From an uncultured Collinsella sp. (GTDB lineage: Bacteria > Actinomycetota > Coriobacteriia > Coriobacteriales > Coriobacteriaceae): a DNA stretch of 64,000 nucleotides. Positions 57,249-64,000 of this stretch are shown here, one piece after another. Where the stretch lies: the NCBI GenBank assembly GCA_905197665.1, contig CAJJZP010000004.1, positions 95,814 through 159,813 on the forward strand, written 5' to 3'. The notes below the pieces were generated by a model that saw only the letters and a list, made by a program, of their open reading frames with translations, made no database searches and had not been told where the DNA came from. The translations under genes and the position numbers were made by a program. Position 1 is the first letter of the stretch. Every line of letters begins with the position of its first letter.

Positions 57249-58157
57249 ATGAAACGACTGATCAGTGCAGCGGACGTGAAGGCGGCGGCCACGAACGGTG
57301 GCGTGCTGGCAATCGATGGCAACACTATCGTGACCCCGCAGGCCAAAGACGAGGCCGCCGAGCTGGGCGTCGAGCTGGTCTTTGGTGCTGCGCCCGCAGC
57401 GACGCAGCACAAGGCTTGCGCACCCGCGCCCGAGCATCATGAGGCGCCTGCAGCGCATGAGCCCGAGCACCATGAGGGGCACGAGGCGGCTATGGGTGCC
57501 GAGGAGATCGAGCGTCTTATTCGCGGTGCCCTTGACTTGGGCATTTGGAGCGAGAAGCAGATCGAGGACCTTCTTGGACATGCCGCCCCGCTGACCGTGA
57601 GCGTTGGCGTGTCCGGTCGTCATGTCCATCTGTCCCAGGAGAACCTGGAGGCTCTGTTTGGAGCTGGCTACGAGCTCACTCCCATCAAGGAGCTCTCCCA
57701 GCCCGGGCAGTTTGCCGCCAAGGAGATGGTGACGCTTGTGGGTCCCAAGGGCGTTATCGAGCGCGTGCGCGTGCTTGGTCCCGTGCGCCCGTCTACTCAG
57801 GTTGAGGTGCTGCGCGGCGATACGTTCAAACTGGGCGTTCCTGCTTGCGTACGCATGAGCGGCAAGCTTGAGGGCACGCCGGGCATCACGCTCGCCGGCC
57901 CCCATGGCACCGTTGCCCTGCCCCAAGGCGTCATCGTTGCCGCGCGTCACATCCATATGACGTGCGACGAGGCGGCTCAGCGCGGGCTTCACGACGGCCA
58001 GGTCGTGTCGATTGCCTTTGGCGGCGAGCGCGGTGGACGTCTTGACAACGTGGTCGTGCGCGCCAACAGCACGAGCGCCCTCGATTGTCATATCGACACC
58101 GAAGAGGCAAATGCCTTCGGTATAAAAAACGGTTCTGTTGTAGAGATCATCAAGTAG
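57249..58157 (+). CDS. pduL: Phosphate propanoyl/acetyltransferase PduL
   Basis: A 302-residue PduL. The catalytic part starts near residue 115: VGVSGRHVHLSQE provides zinc ligands His125 and His127, and ARHIHMTCDEAA provides further ligands in the second repeat. The first 45 residues (a helix-rich segment, KRLISAADVKAAATNGGVL) and a His/Glu/Pro-rich linker (about 60-80) are an extension, likely an encapsulation signal plus spacer. It converts acetyl-CoA to acetyl-phosphate and recycles CoA in the compartment. AAAGGAGG is upstream. Confidence 0.9.
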   Translation: MKRLISAADVKAAATNGGVLAIDGNTIVTPQAKDEAAELGVELVFGAAPAATQHKACAPAPEHHEAPAAHEPEHHEGHEAAMGAEEIERLIRGALDLGIWSEKQIEDLLGHAAPLTVSVGVSGRHVHLSQENLEALFGAGYELTPIKELSQPGQFAAKEMVTLVGPKGVIERVRVLGPVRPSTQVEVLRGDTFKLGVPACVRMSGKLEGTPGITLAGPHGTVALPQGVIVAARHIHMTCDEAAQRGLHDGQVVSIAFGGERGGRLDNVVVRANSTSALDCHIDTEEANAFGIKNGSVVEIIK

Positions 58158-58184
58158 ATCCCTACGAAATAGGAGGTAACAAAA

Positions 58185-58472
<288 letters not shown>

Positions 58473-58521
58473 TCGCGCGTCCGTACGTGCTGTTCTATCC
58501 GAATGATTCGAAAGGAGTCTC

Positions 58522-60159
58522 ATGCGCGACTACGATTTCGATCTTCAGAGTATCCAGGCGGTGCGCGACCTCGCCCGCAAGGGTAAGATCGCCGCGAACC
58601 AGCTTGCACATTACGACGAGGAGCAGATCGACCGCATCCTCCGTAATATGGTGAAGGTTGCCGAGGAAAACGCCCAGGTGCTCGCCAGCATGGCTGTCGA
58701 GGAGACGGGCTTTGGCAAGGTTTGCGACAAGGTGTATAAGAACCATATCGCCAGCGCCCTGCTCTATGAGGAGATCCGCGACAAGAAGACCATCGGTGTT
58801 ATCGATGCCGACGAGAAGAACCAGGTCATCTCCATCGCCGAGCCGGTTGGTTTGCTGATGGGCATCGTTCCTTCCACCAACCCCACCTCTACGGTCATCT
58901 ACAAAGCTATGATCGCCCTCAAGGCGCGTAACGCTATCGTCTTTTCGCCGCATCCCGCTGCCGCCAAGTGCACGGGTATGGCCATCCAGCTTATGAACCA
59001 GGCGGCTGTCGAGGCAGGCGCCCCCGAGAACGTGATCCAGGGCATCACGCTTTCCTCCATGGCTGCCACCAACGAGCTCATGCATGCTCCCGAGGTCGCC
59101 ATGATCATTGCTACCGGCGGCCCCGGTATGGTCAAGGCCGCTTACAGCTCCGGCAAGCCCGCGTTGGGCGTGGGCGCTGGCAACTCGCCTGCCTACATTG
59201 AGCGCACCGCCAACGTGCACGACGCCGTTCGTCGCATCCTTACTTCCAAGACGTTTGACTACGGTACTATCTGCGCTTCCGAGCAGAGCATCATCTGCGA
59301 GGCCTGCAACCGCGATGCCGTGATGGCCGAGTTCCGCGCTCAGGGTGGCTATTTCATGAATGAGGAGGAGTGCAAGAAGGTTTGCGCGCTGCTCTTCCGT
59401 AACGGTCACTCTATGAGCCCCAAGTTTGTGGGCCACAGCCCGCAGTCCATCGCGCAGGCCGCGGGTATCAGCATCCCCGAGGGCACCCGCGTGCTTATCG
59501 GCGAGCAGGGTGGCGTGGGCGATGCCTGGCCGCTGTCCTACGAGAAACTTACCACCGTTTTGGGCTTCTATACCGTTTCCAACTGGGAAGAGGCTTGCGA
59601 GCTCTCTATCGAGCTGCTGCAAAACGGCATCGGCCATACCATGAGCATCCACACCACCGATAAGGATATGGTGCGTAAGTTCTCCATCAAGCCGGCCTCT
59701 CGCATCCTGGTGAATACCGGGGGCAGCCAGGGCGGCACCGGCGTCATTACTGGTCTTGACGTCGCGCTCACGCTGGGCTGCGGCACCTGGGGTGGCAGCT
59801 CCATCTCCGAGAACGTGGGGCCGCAGCATCTCATCAACGTGAAGCGCGTGGTCAACGGCCTGATCGAGCCCGACGAGGTTGTGGCCCACGACGAGCTGTT
59901 TGCCAAGTGGCATCCCGACCTGGCTGCTCATCACACCGAGGCCGCGGCTCCCACTACCGGTTGCTGCGATGCTGTGCCCGCTACGAGCTGCTGCGAATCG
60001 ACATCCAACCCGGTTTCCGGCATTAGTTACTCGGTGGGCTGCAACTGCACCGACGTGTCTCCCGATGCACTTGCGGGTGCCAAGCCCAACGACGTCATCG
60101 ACGCCGACGAGCTCCAGAAGATGATTCACGAGCTCACGAATGCCTTCAAGGGCATCTAG
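58522..60159 (+). CDS. Acylating acetaldehyde dehydrogenase with encapsulation tail
   Basis: A 545-residue CoA-acylating aldehyde dehydrogenase that turns acetaldehyde from CutC into acetyl-CoA. The catalytic Cys251 lies in YGTICASEQS; the NAD-binding GxGNSPAYIE and the conserved TNPTSTVIYKAM are present. Beyond about residue 460 there is a tail: a Cys-rich linker (Cys481, 482, 490, 491, 507, 509) and a terminal amphipathic helix DADELQKMIHELTNAFKGI, typical of an encapsulation peptide. The Cys pairs resemble a metal-binding or disulfide-forming linker. GAAAGGAG lies 5 bases before the ATG. Confidence 0.9.
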   Translation: MRDYDFDLQSIQAVRDLARKGKIAANQLAHYDEEQIDRILRNMVKVAEENAQVLASMAVEETGFGKVCDKVYKNHIASALLYEEIRDKKTIGVIDADEKNQVISIAEPVGLLMGIVPSTNPTSTVIYKAMIALKARNAIVFSPHPAAAKCTGMAIQLMNQAAVEAGAPENVIQGITLSSMAATNELMHAPEVAMIIATGGPGMVKAAYSSGKPALGVGAGNSPAYIERTANVHDAVRRILTSKTFDYGTICASEQSIICEACNRDAVMAEFRAQGGYFMNEEECKKVCALLFRNGHSMSPKFVGHSPQSIAQAAGISIPEGTRVLIGEQGGVGDAWPLSYEKLTTVLGFYTVSNWEEACELSIELLQNGIGHTMSIHTTDKDMVRKFSIKPASRILVNTGGSQGGTGVITGLDVALTLGCGTWGGSSISENVGPQHLINVKRVVNGLIEPDEVVAHDELFAKWHPDLAAHHTEAAAPTTGCCDAVPATSCCESTSNPVSGISYSVGCNCTDVSPDALAGAKPNDVIDADELQKMIHELTNAFKGI

Positions 60160-60198
60160 TATTTCTTGTAGCCAAGCGCGTGGAAGCGGGGTGAAGTT

Positions 60199-61131
60199 GT
60201 GACAGGTCTTGAGCTTTCTCGTTCGTATTGCGAGTTCTATGCGCCATCCCTATTCGAAGGGTTGCCGAGCGACGTCCGTTACCGCGCCGCGCTGGGCCTC
60301 GTTGGAGAAGGGTCGGAATGTCTAGGTTTCGACGACGAGATTTCGCGCGACCACGACTTCGGTCCCGGCTTCTGCGTGTGGCTTTCTGCTGATGTGTATG
60401 AGGAGTGGGGGCCGGAGCTTCAGCGTCGCTACGACCTTTTGCCTGCGAGTTTTAAAGGCTTTACGCGCCGGCAGACGCAGATGGCGGGCAAGCGCGTGGG
60501 CGTCTTTGAGACTCAGGCGTTCTATCGTTTCTACACCGGTCTTTCTCGTGCGCCGCAGTGTGCAAAGGAGTGGCTCGCCATTCCCGAGCAGCTTCTCGCT
60601 CAGGTTACCTCCGGTGAGGTTTTTGCTGATCCGAGTGGCGAGTTCTCCGTTATGCGCACGGTGTACCAGGGGTTTTACCCAGACGAGGTCATGCGTAAGA
60701 AGTGCGCCGCCCATTGCGCCTCCATGGCGCAGGCGGGTCAGTACAACCTCCCGCGCTGCCTTAAGCGCAAAGATGTCGTCGCTGCTCAGGCGGCGCGCAG
60801 TGAGTTTTTGGCCAGCGTAATGGCTGCGTTTCATCTGCTCGCGCATACGTACATGCCTTACTACAAGTGGGCGTATCGTTCGCTTGTCGAGCATGTGCGT
60901 GCGCCGGTGCCGGTACTCGACGCCGTGCGCTCCATCGCCGCGACACCGGTAGAGCAGGTGGATCAAGATGATGTCGAGGCGCTTTGCCAGACGGTCGGTG
61001 CGTCTGCTCGCTTGGCAGGCTGGACGTCGTGCGGTAGCGGCTTTTTGCTCGATGTCGCCTTGGATATCCAGAGTTCGTTGAGAGATTCATATCTTGCTGT
61101 CTGCCCGCTTGCGGCCGGCGGATACCGATAG
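60199..61131 (+). CDS. DUF4037 nucleotidyltransferase-like protein
   Basis: A 310-residue DUF4037 protein. Residues 36-55 (GEGSECLGFDDEISRDHDFG) form a nucleotidyltransferase-like active-site motif, GS followed by two Asp. The central part includes FSVMRTVYQGFYPDEVMRKKCA and the C-terminus SCGSGFLLDVALDIQSSLRDSY. The start is GTG, with GGGGTGAAG upstream. Its substrate is unknown. It is followed immediately by a DUF4125 gene, a recurring pair in other bacteria; the pair's role in a choline locus has not been described to my knowledge. Confidence 0.75.
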   Translation: MTGLELSRSYCEFYAPSLFEGLPSDVRYRAALGLVGEGSECLGFDDEISRDHDFGPGFCVWLSADVYEEWGPELQRRYDLLPASFKGFTRRQTQMAGKRVGVFETQAFYRFYTGLSRAPQCAKEWLAIPEQLLAQVTSGEVFADPSGEFSVMRTVYQGFYPDEVMRKKCAAHCASMAQAGQYNLPRCLKRKDVVAAQAARSEFLASVMAAFHLLAHTYMPYYKWAYRSLVEHVRAPVPVLDAVRSIAATPVEQVDQDDVEALCQTVGASARLAGWTSCGSGFLLDVALDIQSSLRDSYLAVCPLAAGGYR

Positions 61132-61144
61132 GGGGGGGTTGGCA

Positions 61145-61828
61145 TTGGGAGATTGCAAGACGTCATGTTCCGCACTTCGACAAGGCATGTCGGCGTTTTT
61201 CAACATGCCGGAAGTTGAGAAGTTGCTCGAAGATAAGGGCCTTGCTCATGCGGAAATCTCTGCATTGCGTGAGCTCGTACAACTTGAATGGGTGCATTTC
61301 GATACTGTTCAGGGTATGAGCGGTCGCGCTGCTTGCCAAGACGATGCGGTGGGATTCTTTGTCCATCGCGTTGCCCAGTATCTGAGTTTTCCTCGTGAGT
61401 CCATCATGGGCGTGCGCGATGACGTGGTGGCTGCCGATGCGGCGGGTCGCAACGTGATTCGCGAGAAGTACGCGCGCATGATGGAGATGACCGATCCTGT
61501 GGCATTCGCGCGCGATTGGTCGGGGCGCCTGGAGGCTCCTTCGCCGGTTAAGCGCTGCGTGCTCAACGAGATTGAGAGCGCGCTGCGAAGTATGCTCGAT
61601 ACTGCGCAAGGCGAGCTTCCCGCAACGGCGCAGCATGTGAGGGGATCGATAACGCAGCCAAAACTAATCTCCTCGATTGGCTACTATGTCTGTGAAATTC
61701 AAAGCTATTCGCTGTCTACGCTCAAGTGTTTGCGTGACGGGTTGCGGCACCAGCTGGGCAACCACGTGAATCCCGTTTTGGATACCTATGTGAATGCTGT
61801 ATTCATTCAACGTGTTCTGGAGGCGTAA
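61145..61828 (+). CDS. DUF4125 family protein
   Basis: A protein of about 213-227 residues of the DUF4125 family. The signature is EWVHFDTVQGMSGRAACQDDAVGFFVHR, and the C-terminal half is helical with YVCEIQSYSL and LGNHVNPVLDTYVNAVFI. The start is uncertain: TTG at 61145 with a G-run ribosome-like site, or ATG at 61187 with poorly spaced AAGG. It is expected to act with the DUF4037 partner. No catalytic residues are known. Confidence 0.65.
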   Translation: MGDCKTSCSALRQGMSAFFNMPEVEKLLEDKGLAHAEISALRELVQLEWVHFDTVQGMSGRAACQDDAVGFFVHRVAQYLSFPRESIMGVRDDVVAADAAGRNVIREKYARMMEMTDPVAFARDWSGRLEAPSPVKRCVLNEIESALRSMLDTAQGELPATAQHVRGSITQPKLISSIGYYVCEIQSYSLSTLKCLRDGLRHQLGNHVNPVLDTYVNAVFIQRVLEA

Positions 61829-61830
61829 GG

Positions 61831-62691
61831 ATGACTCGTATGAGCGATGACGAGCTGCGCAACGGTCAGCTTTTGGGTATTGGCGAGGCGAGCCAGCTGT
61901 GCGGCATCACGTCTCGCACGCTGCGCCATTACGACAAGCTCAATCTTCTCCAGCCCGATTGCATAGGGGATAATAAATATCGTTATTATTCGCTTGAGAC
62001 GATTCTGCGTATTCCCATCATCAACTATCTCAAGATGATGGGCTTCTCGCTCGACGAGGTTTCCGAATTGTTTGAGACGCAGAGTTTCGACAAGATCAAG
62101 GAATTGTTTGGTGCTCATGCCGACGCATGCACGCGCGAGATGACCCGTCTTGAAGAGCGCCGCCATACCATTCGGGATTGGATGGGACTTATCGACGAGG
62201 CAAATTTTGTCCTTTCGGTCAAGCCAAAGGATGTGAGCCTTAAATACTTCTCCGGCCAGGAGTTTTTGGCCATGCCGTATCACTTTTGGGGCAACTACGC
62301 TGATGCGATTATCAACCTCGATTTCACCTCGTTTGTCGAGGAGCACGATAACGTGATTACTGGTCCCGTGATCTTGCATCACGGCAACTTTGACGCGTGC
62401 TGCGAGCCCGGCCATGCCCGGGGGCAATTCGATGTCACGGTTGTACAGCATGCGTTGCGTCCCATCGCAGAGGAGAATCGCATGACAGTGGAGAGCGGAA
62501 TGTATCTCTCTACGTATCATACTGGTCCGTTTGAGAATATTGGCGAGGCGCATCGCCGCGTGCGCGATTATGCGCTTGCAAACGGTTTCAGGCCGGCCGG
62601 CGGCGTGTTCGAGCGCTTTGTGACCGACTACTGGACCACATACAATCAGGATCTTTTTGTCGCGGAGGTCATTTTGCCCATTGAGCGGTAA
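61831..62691 (+). CDS. MerR-family regulator with effector domain
   Basis: A 286-residue regulator. The N-terminal MerR HTH has LGIGEASQLCGITSRTLRHYDKLNLLQPDCIGDNKYRYYSLE (about 14-56), followed by a coiled coil (about 75-120). The C-terminal domain (about 130-286) has a GyrI-like effector fold (SLKYFSGQEFLAMPYHFWGNYADAI, ending DLFVAEVILPIE). It likely controls the choline locus in response to choline or an aldehyde, but the operator was not found. GGAGG lies 8 bases before the ATG, and it begins three bases after the DUF4125 stop. Confidence 0.8.
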   Translation: MTRMSDDELRNGQLLGIGEASQLCGITSRTLRHYDKLNLLQPDCIGDNKYRYYSLETILRIPIINYLKMMGFSLDEVSELFETQSFDKIKELFGAHADACTREMTRLEERRHTIRDWMGLIDEANFVLSVKPKDVSLKYFSGQEFLAMPYHFWGNYADAIINLDFTSFVEEHDNVITGPVILHHGNFDACCEPGHARGQFDVTVVQHALRPIAEENRMTVESGMYLSTYHTGPFENIGEAHRRVRDYALANGFRPAGGVFERFVTDYWTTYNQDLFVAEVILPIER

Positions 62692-62731
62692 CGACGCGAC
62701 GACTCTCACGTAATAATCGAAAGGGGCTCTC

Positions 62732-63829
62732 ATGCAGGGCTTTAAACTCACGACCGAATTGTTTTTTGGGTCGCAGGCCATCAATCATCTTGAGGGCCTG
62801 ACCTACCGCAACGTGCTGATTATCACCGACGGCTTTTTGGAGTCCTCGGGCATGGTCGCTAAGATGGCTCAACACCTGCCCGCGGGCGCACGCTACCAGA
62901 CGTATTCCGACGTCAAGCCCGATCCGAGCCAGGAACTCGTTGACGCAGGCGTCGCTGTGGTGGAGCGCGTTCAGCCGGACATGGTCATCGCCTTTGGTGG
63001 CGGTTCGTGTATCGATGCCACGAAGGCTGTTTTGTACTTCGCTCACGAGAATGGAATGGACAAGCCGTATTTCCTGGCCATTCCGACCACGGCGGGTACG
63101 GGCTCGGAGGTTACCAACTTTGCCGTCATCACGCGCGGCGAGAACAAGGTTGTGCTGATTGACGATTTTCTGGCTCCGGACGGCGCCCTGCTCGAGGCCG
63201 ATTTCACTAAAACCGTGCCGGCGATGATCACGGCCGATACCGGCCTTGACGTGTTGACACACGCCATCGAAGCCTATGTCTCCAAGGCTGCCACGCCCTT
63301 TACCGATGCGCTTGCCGTAAAGGCCGCCTCAATCGTGTTCGAGGACCTGCCGGTGGTCTATCGCGACGGTCTTGCCATGCGTAGCCGTACGCGCATGATC
63401 GAGGCCTCCTGCTTGGCGGGCATCGCCTTCACCAACGCCGGTTTGGGTATCAACCATTCGCTGGCACATGCTCTGGGTGGACGCTTCCACGTGGCTCATG
63501 GTCGTCTAAATGCCATCTTACTGCCCTATGTGATGCGATTCCATATGAGCGAGCCTAAGTATCGCGAGCCGTATGATCGGCTGGCCCATGATTTGGGTCT
63601 GGCAGATGCCGACGAACTGCTGGCCCGTGTGCTTGAGTTACGCGAGTGCCTAGATGTCGAGAATGCGCTGTCCGATCGTTCGCAGTTTGACCCCGCGGCA
63701 TTTGAGGCCGAGCTCTCCGGTATTGCCGAGGCGGCCCAGCGCGATCGCTGCACGCCGTCCAACCCGCGTGCCGTATCCAAGCAGGACTTGGTCAACATTG
63801 CCCGCGACGCATATTGCGGCCGCTGCTAA
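62732..63829 (+). CDS. cutO: Iron-dependent alcohol dehydrogenase
   Basis: A 365-residue group III alcohol dehydrogenase (PduQ/CutO-like) expected to reduce acetaldehyde to ethanol and reoxidise NADH. The nucleotide motif FGGGSCIDATKA lies near residues 89-100 and TTAGTGSEVTNF follows. Iron ligands lie in TGLDVLTHAIEAY and in NHSLAHALGGRFHVAHG. GAAAGGGG precedes the ATG. It is the last gene of the choline locus and is closed by a strong terminator. Confidence 0.88.
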   Translation: MQGFKLTTELFFGSQAINHLEGLTYRNVLIITDGFLESSGMVAKMAQHLPAGARYQTYSDVKPDPSQELVDAGVAVVERVQPDMVIAFGGGSCIDATKAVLYFAHENGMDKPYFLAIPTTAGTGSEVTNFAVITRGENKVVLIDDFLAPDGALLEADFTKTVPAMITADTGLDVLTHAIEAYVSKAATPFTDALAVKAASIVFEDLPVVYRDGLAMRSRTRMIEASCLAGIAFTNAGLGINHSLAHALGGRFHVAHGRLNAILLPYVMRFHMSEPKYREPYDRLAHDLGLADADELLARVLELRECLDVENALSDRSQFDPAAFEAELSGIAEAAQRDRCTPSNPRAVSKQDLVNIARDAYCGRC

Positions 63830-63837
63830 ACAGCACT

Positions 63838-63875
63838 AGGGGCGCTATCCTTTCCCAGGTAGCGTCCCCTTTTTC
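63838..63875 (+). terminator. Terminator at the end of the choline locus
   Basis: AGGGGCGCTA pairs with TAGCGTCCCCT across 12 bases and is followed by TTTTTCTG. Confidence 0.88.
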
Positions 63876-63901
63876 TGCAATGTGACAAAGTAATGATAGG
63901 T

Positions 63902-63930
63902 TTGGGAAACGACGTCCCATTGCGAGCTCG
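63902..63930. repeat. Diverged copy of the TTGGGAAAC..GTCCCATT repeat
   Basis: TTGGGAAACGACGTCCCATT followed by GCGAGC matches the left arm and spacer of the inverted repeat at 46721-46776. The other arm is missing or replaced by the insertion sequence that begins next. Confidence 0.5.
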
Positions 63931-63934
63931 GGAC

Positions 63935-64000
63935 TGCGGACAAAAAGTTGGACCGTTGAGGTCCGGAACGGAGTCCGCATGGCATACAGTAGGAGAATGG
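63935..64000 (+). mobile_element. Left end of a putative insertion sequence (partial)
   Basis: TGCGGACAAAAAGTTGGACC has the look of an IS3-group terminal repeat (a GGAC..AAAAGTTGGAC type). About 44 bases inside it an open frame starts at ATG 63979 with GGAACGGAG upstream (MAYSRRM...), as expected for orfA of such elements. The sequence ends before the transposase can be read, so the family is tentative. Confidence 0.45.

Noticed and set aside
58495..60129. 544-residue minus-strand open frame
   Set aside because: It lies antisense to the aldehyde dehydrogenase; long antisense frames are expected from the strong GC3 bias and it has no recognisable domains. The same applies to similar frames opposite lysS, clpC and others.

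Overview
The window looks like a chromosomal segment of a gut coriobacterium (Actinomycetota), most likely Collinsella or a close relative. Coding sequence is GC-rich with strong GC3 bias. Gene orders are veg-ispE, disA-ispD-ispF-cysS-rlmB-yacP and tuf-rpmG-secE-nusG-rplK-rplA. The genus call is inference from gene content and order; no search was run.

Layout. 1-20.6 kb is mostly housekeeping: the end of dtd, veg, ispE, tRNA-Pro, tatA, greA, a lysS with an extra C-terminal tRNA-binding domain, a ThrE-type exporter, clpC, pepD, mntP and the disA-to-yacP operon. Two toxin-antitoxin modules interrupt it (RelB/DinJ-like with a PIN toxin; HipBA with three operator palindromes). 20.6-25 kb is accessory: a one-gene HTH-HipA-like protein behind a 28-bp palindrome, tRNA-Thr, a GmrSD-type restriction enzyme, then 0.7 kb of two short-repeat families. 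25.1-29.7 kb is the tRNA, EF-Tu and ribosomal-protein cluster. 29.8-31.2 kb holds a decayed leucine operon: leader peptide and attenuator look intact, but leuA has lost its start codon, gained a stop and is fused by deletion to the 3' part of leuB. 31.2-45.5 kb is mainly minus-strand: ECF sigma and anti-sigma, a phosphoesterase with an unusual BMP-like fusion protein, mscS, an ABC importer of the TrpXYZ type, a WYL regulator, asnS, an OatA-like acyltransferase and a glucose-type EIIA.

47.3-63.8 kb is the most distinctive region: a plus-strand bacterial microcompartment locus built around a glycyl-radical choline trimethylamine-lyase (CutC) and its activase (CutD). Choline would be cleaved to trimethylamine and acetaldehyde inside the shell. 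The acylating aldehyde dehydrogenase at 58.5 kb would make acetyl-CoA, PduL would make acetyl-phosphate, and the iron alcohol dehydrogenase at 62.7 kb would reduce acetaldehyde to ethanol and recycle NAD. Shell parts are three ordinary BMC-H proteins, a divergent BMC protein, an EutS-type protein and an EutN pentamer; no tandem BMC-T gene is visible. Less explained members are an aldehyde dehydrogenase homologue with proline at the catalytic-cysteine position, an EutT-like protein in a B12-independent pathway, a small winged-helix-like protein, and a DUF4037-DUF4125 pair before a MerR regulator.

Intergenic DNA is rich in palindromic repeats of several families, often just after stop codons. 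Two multi-stem hairpins (after cysS; before the acyltransferase) look like structured RNA. The right edge appears to enter an insertion sequence.
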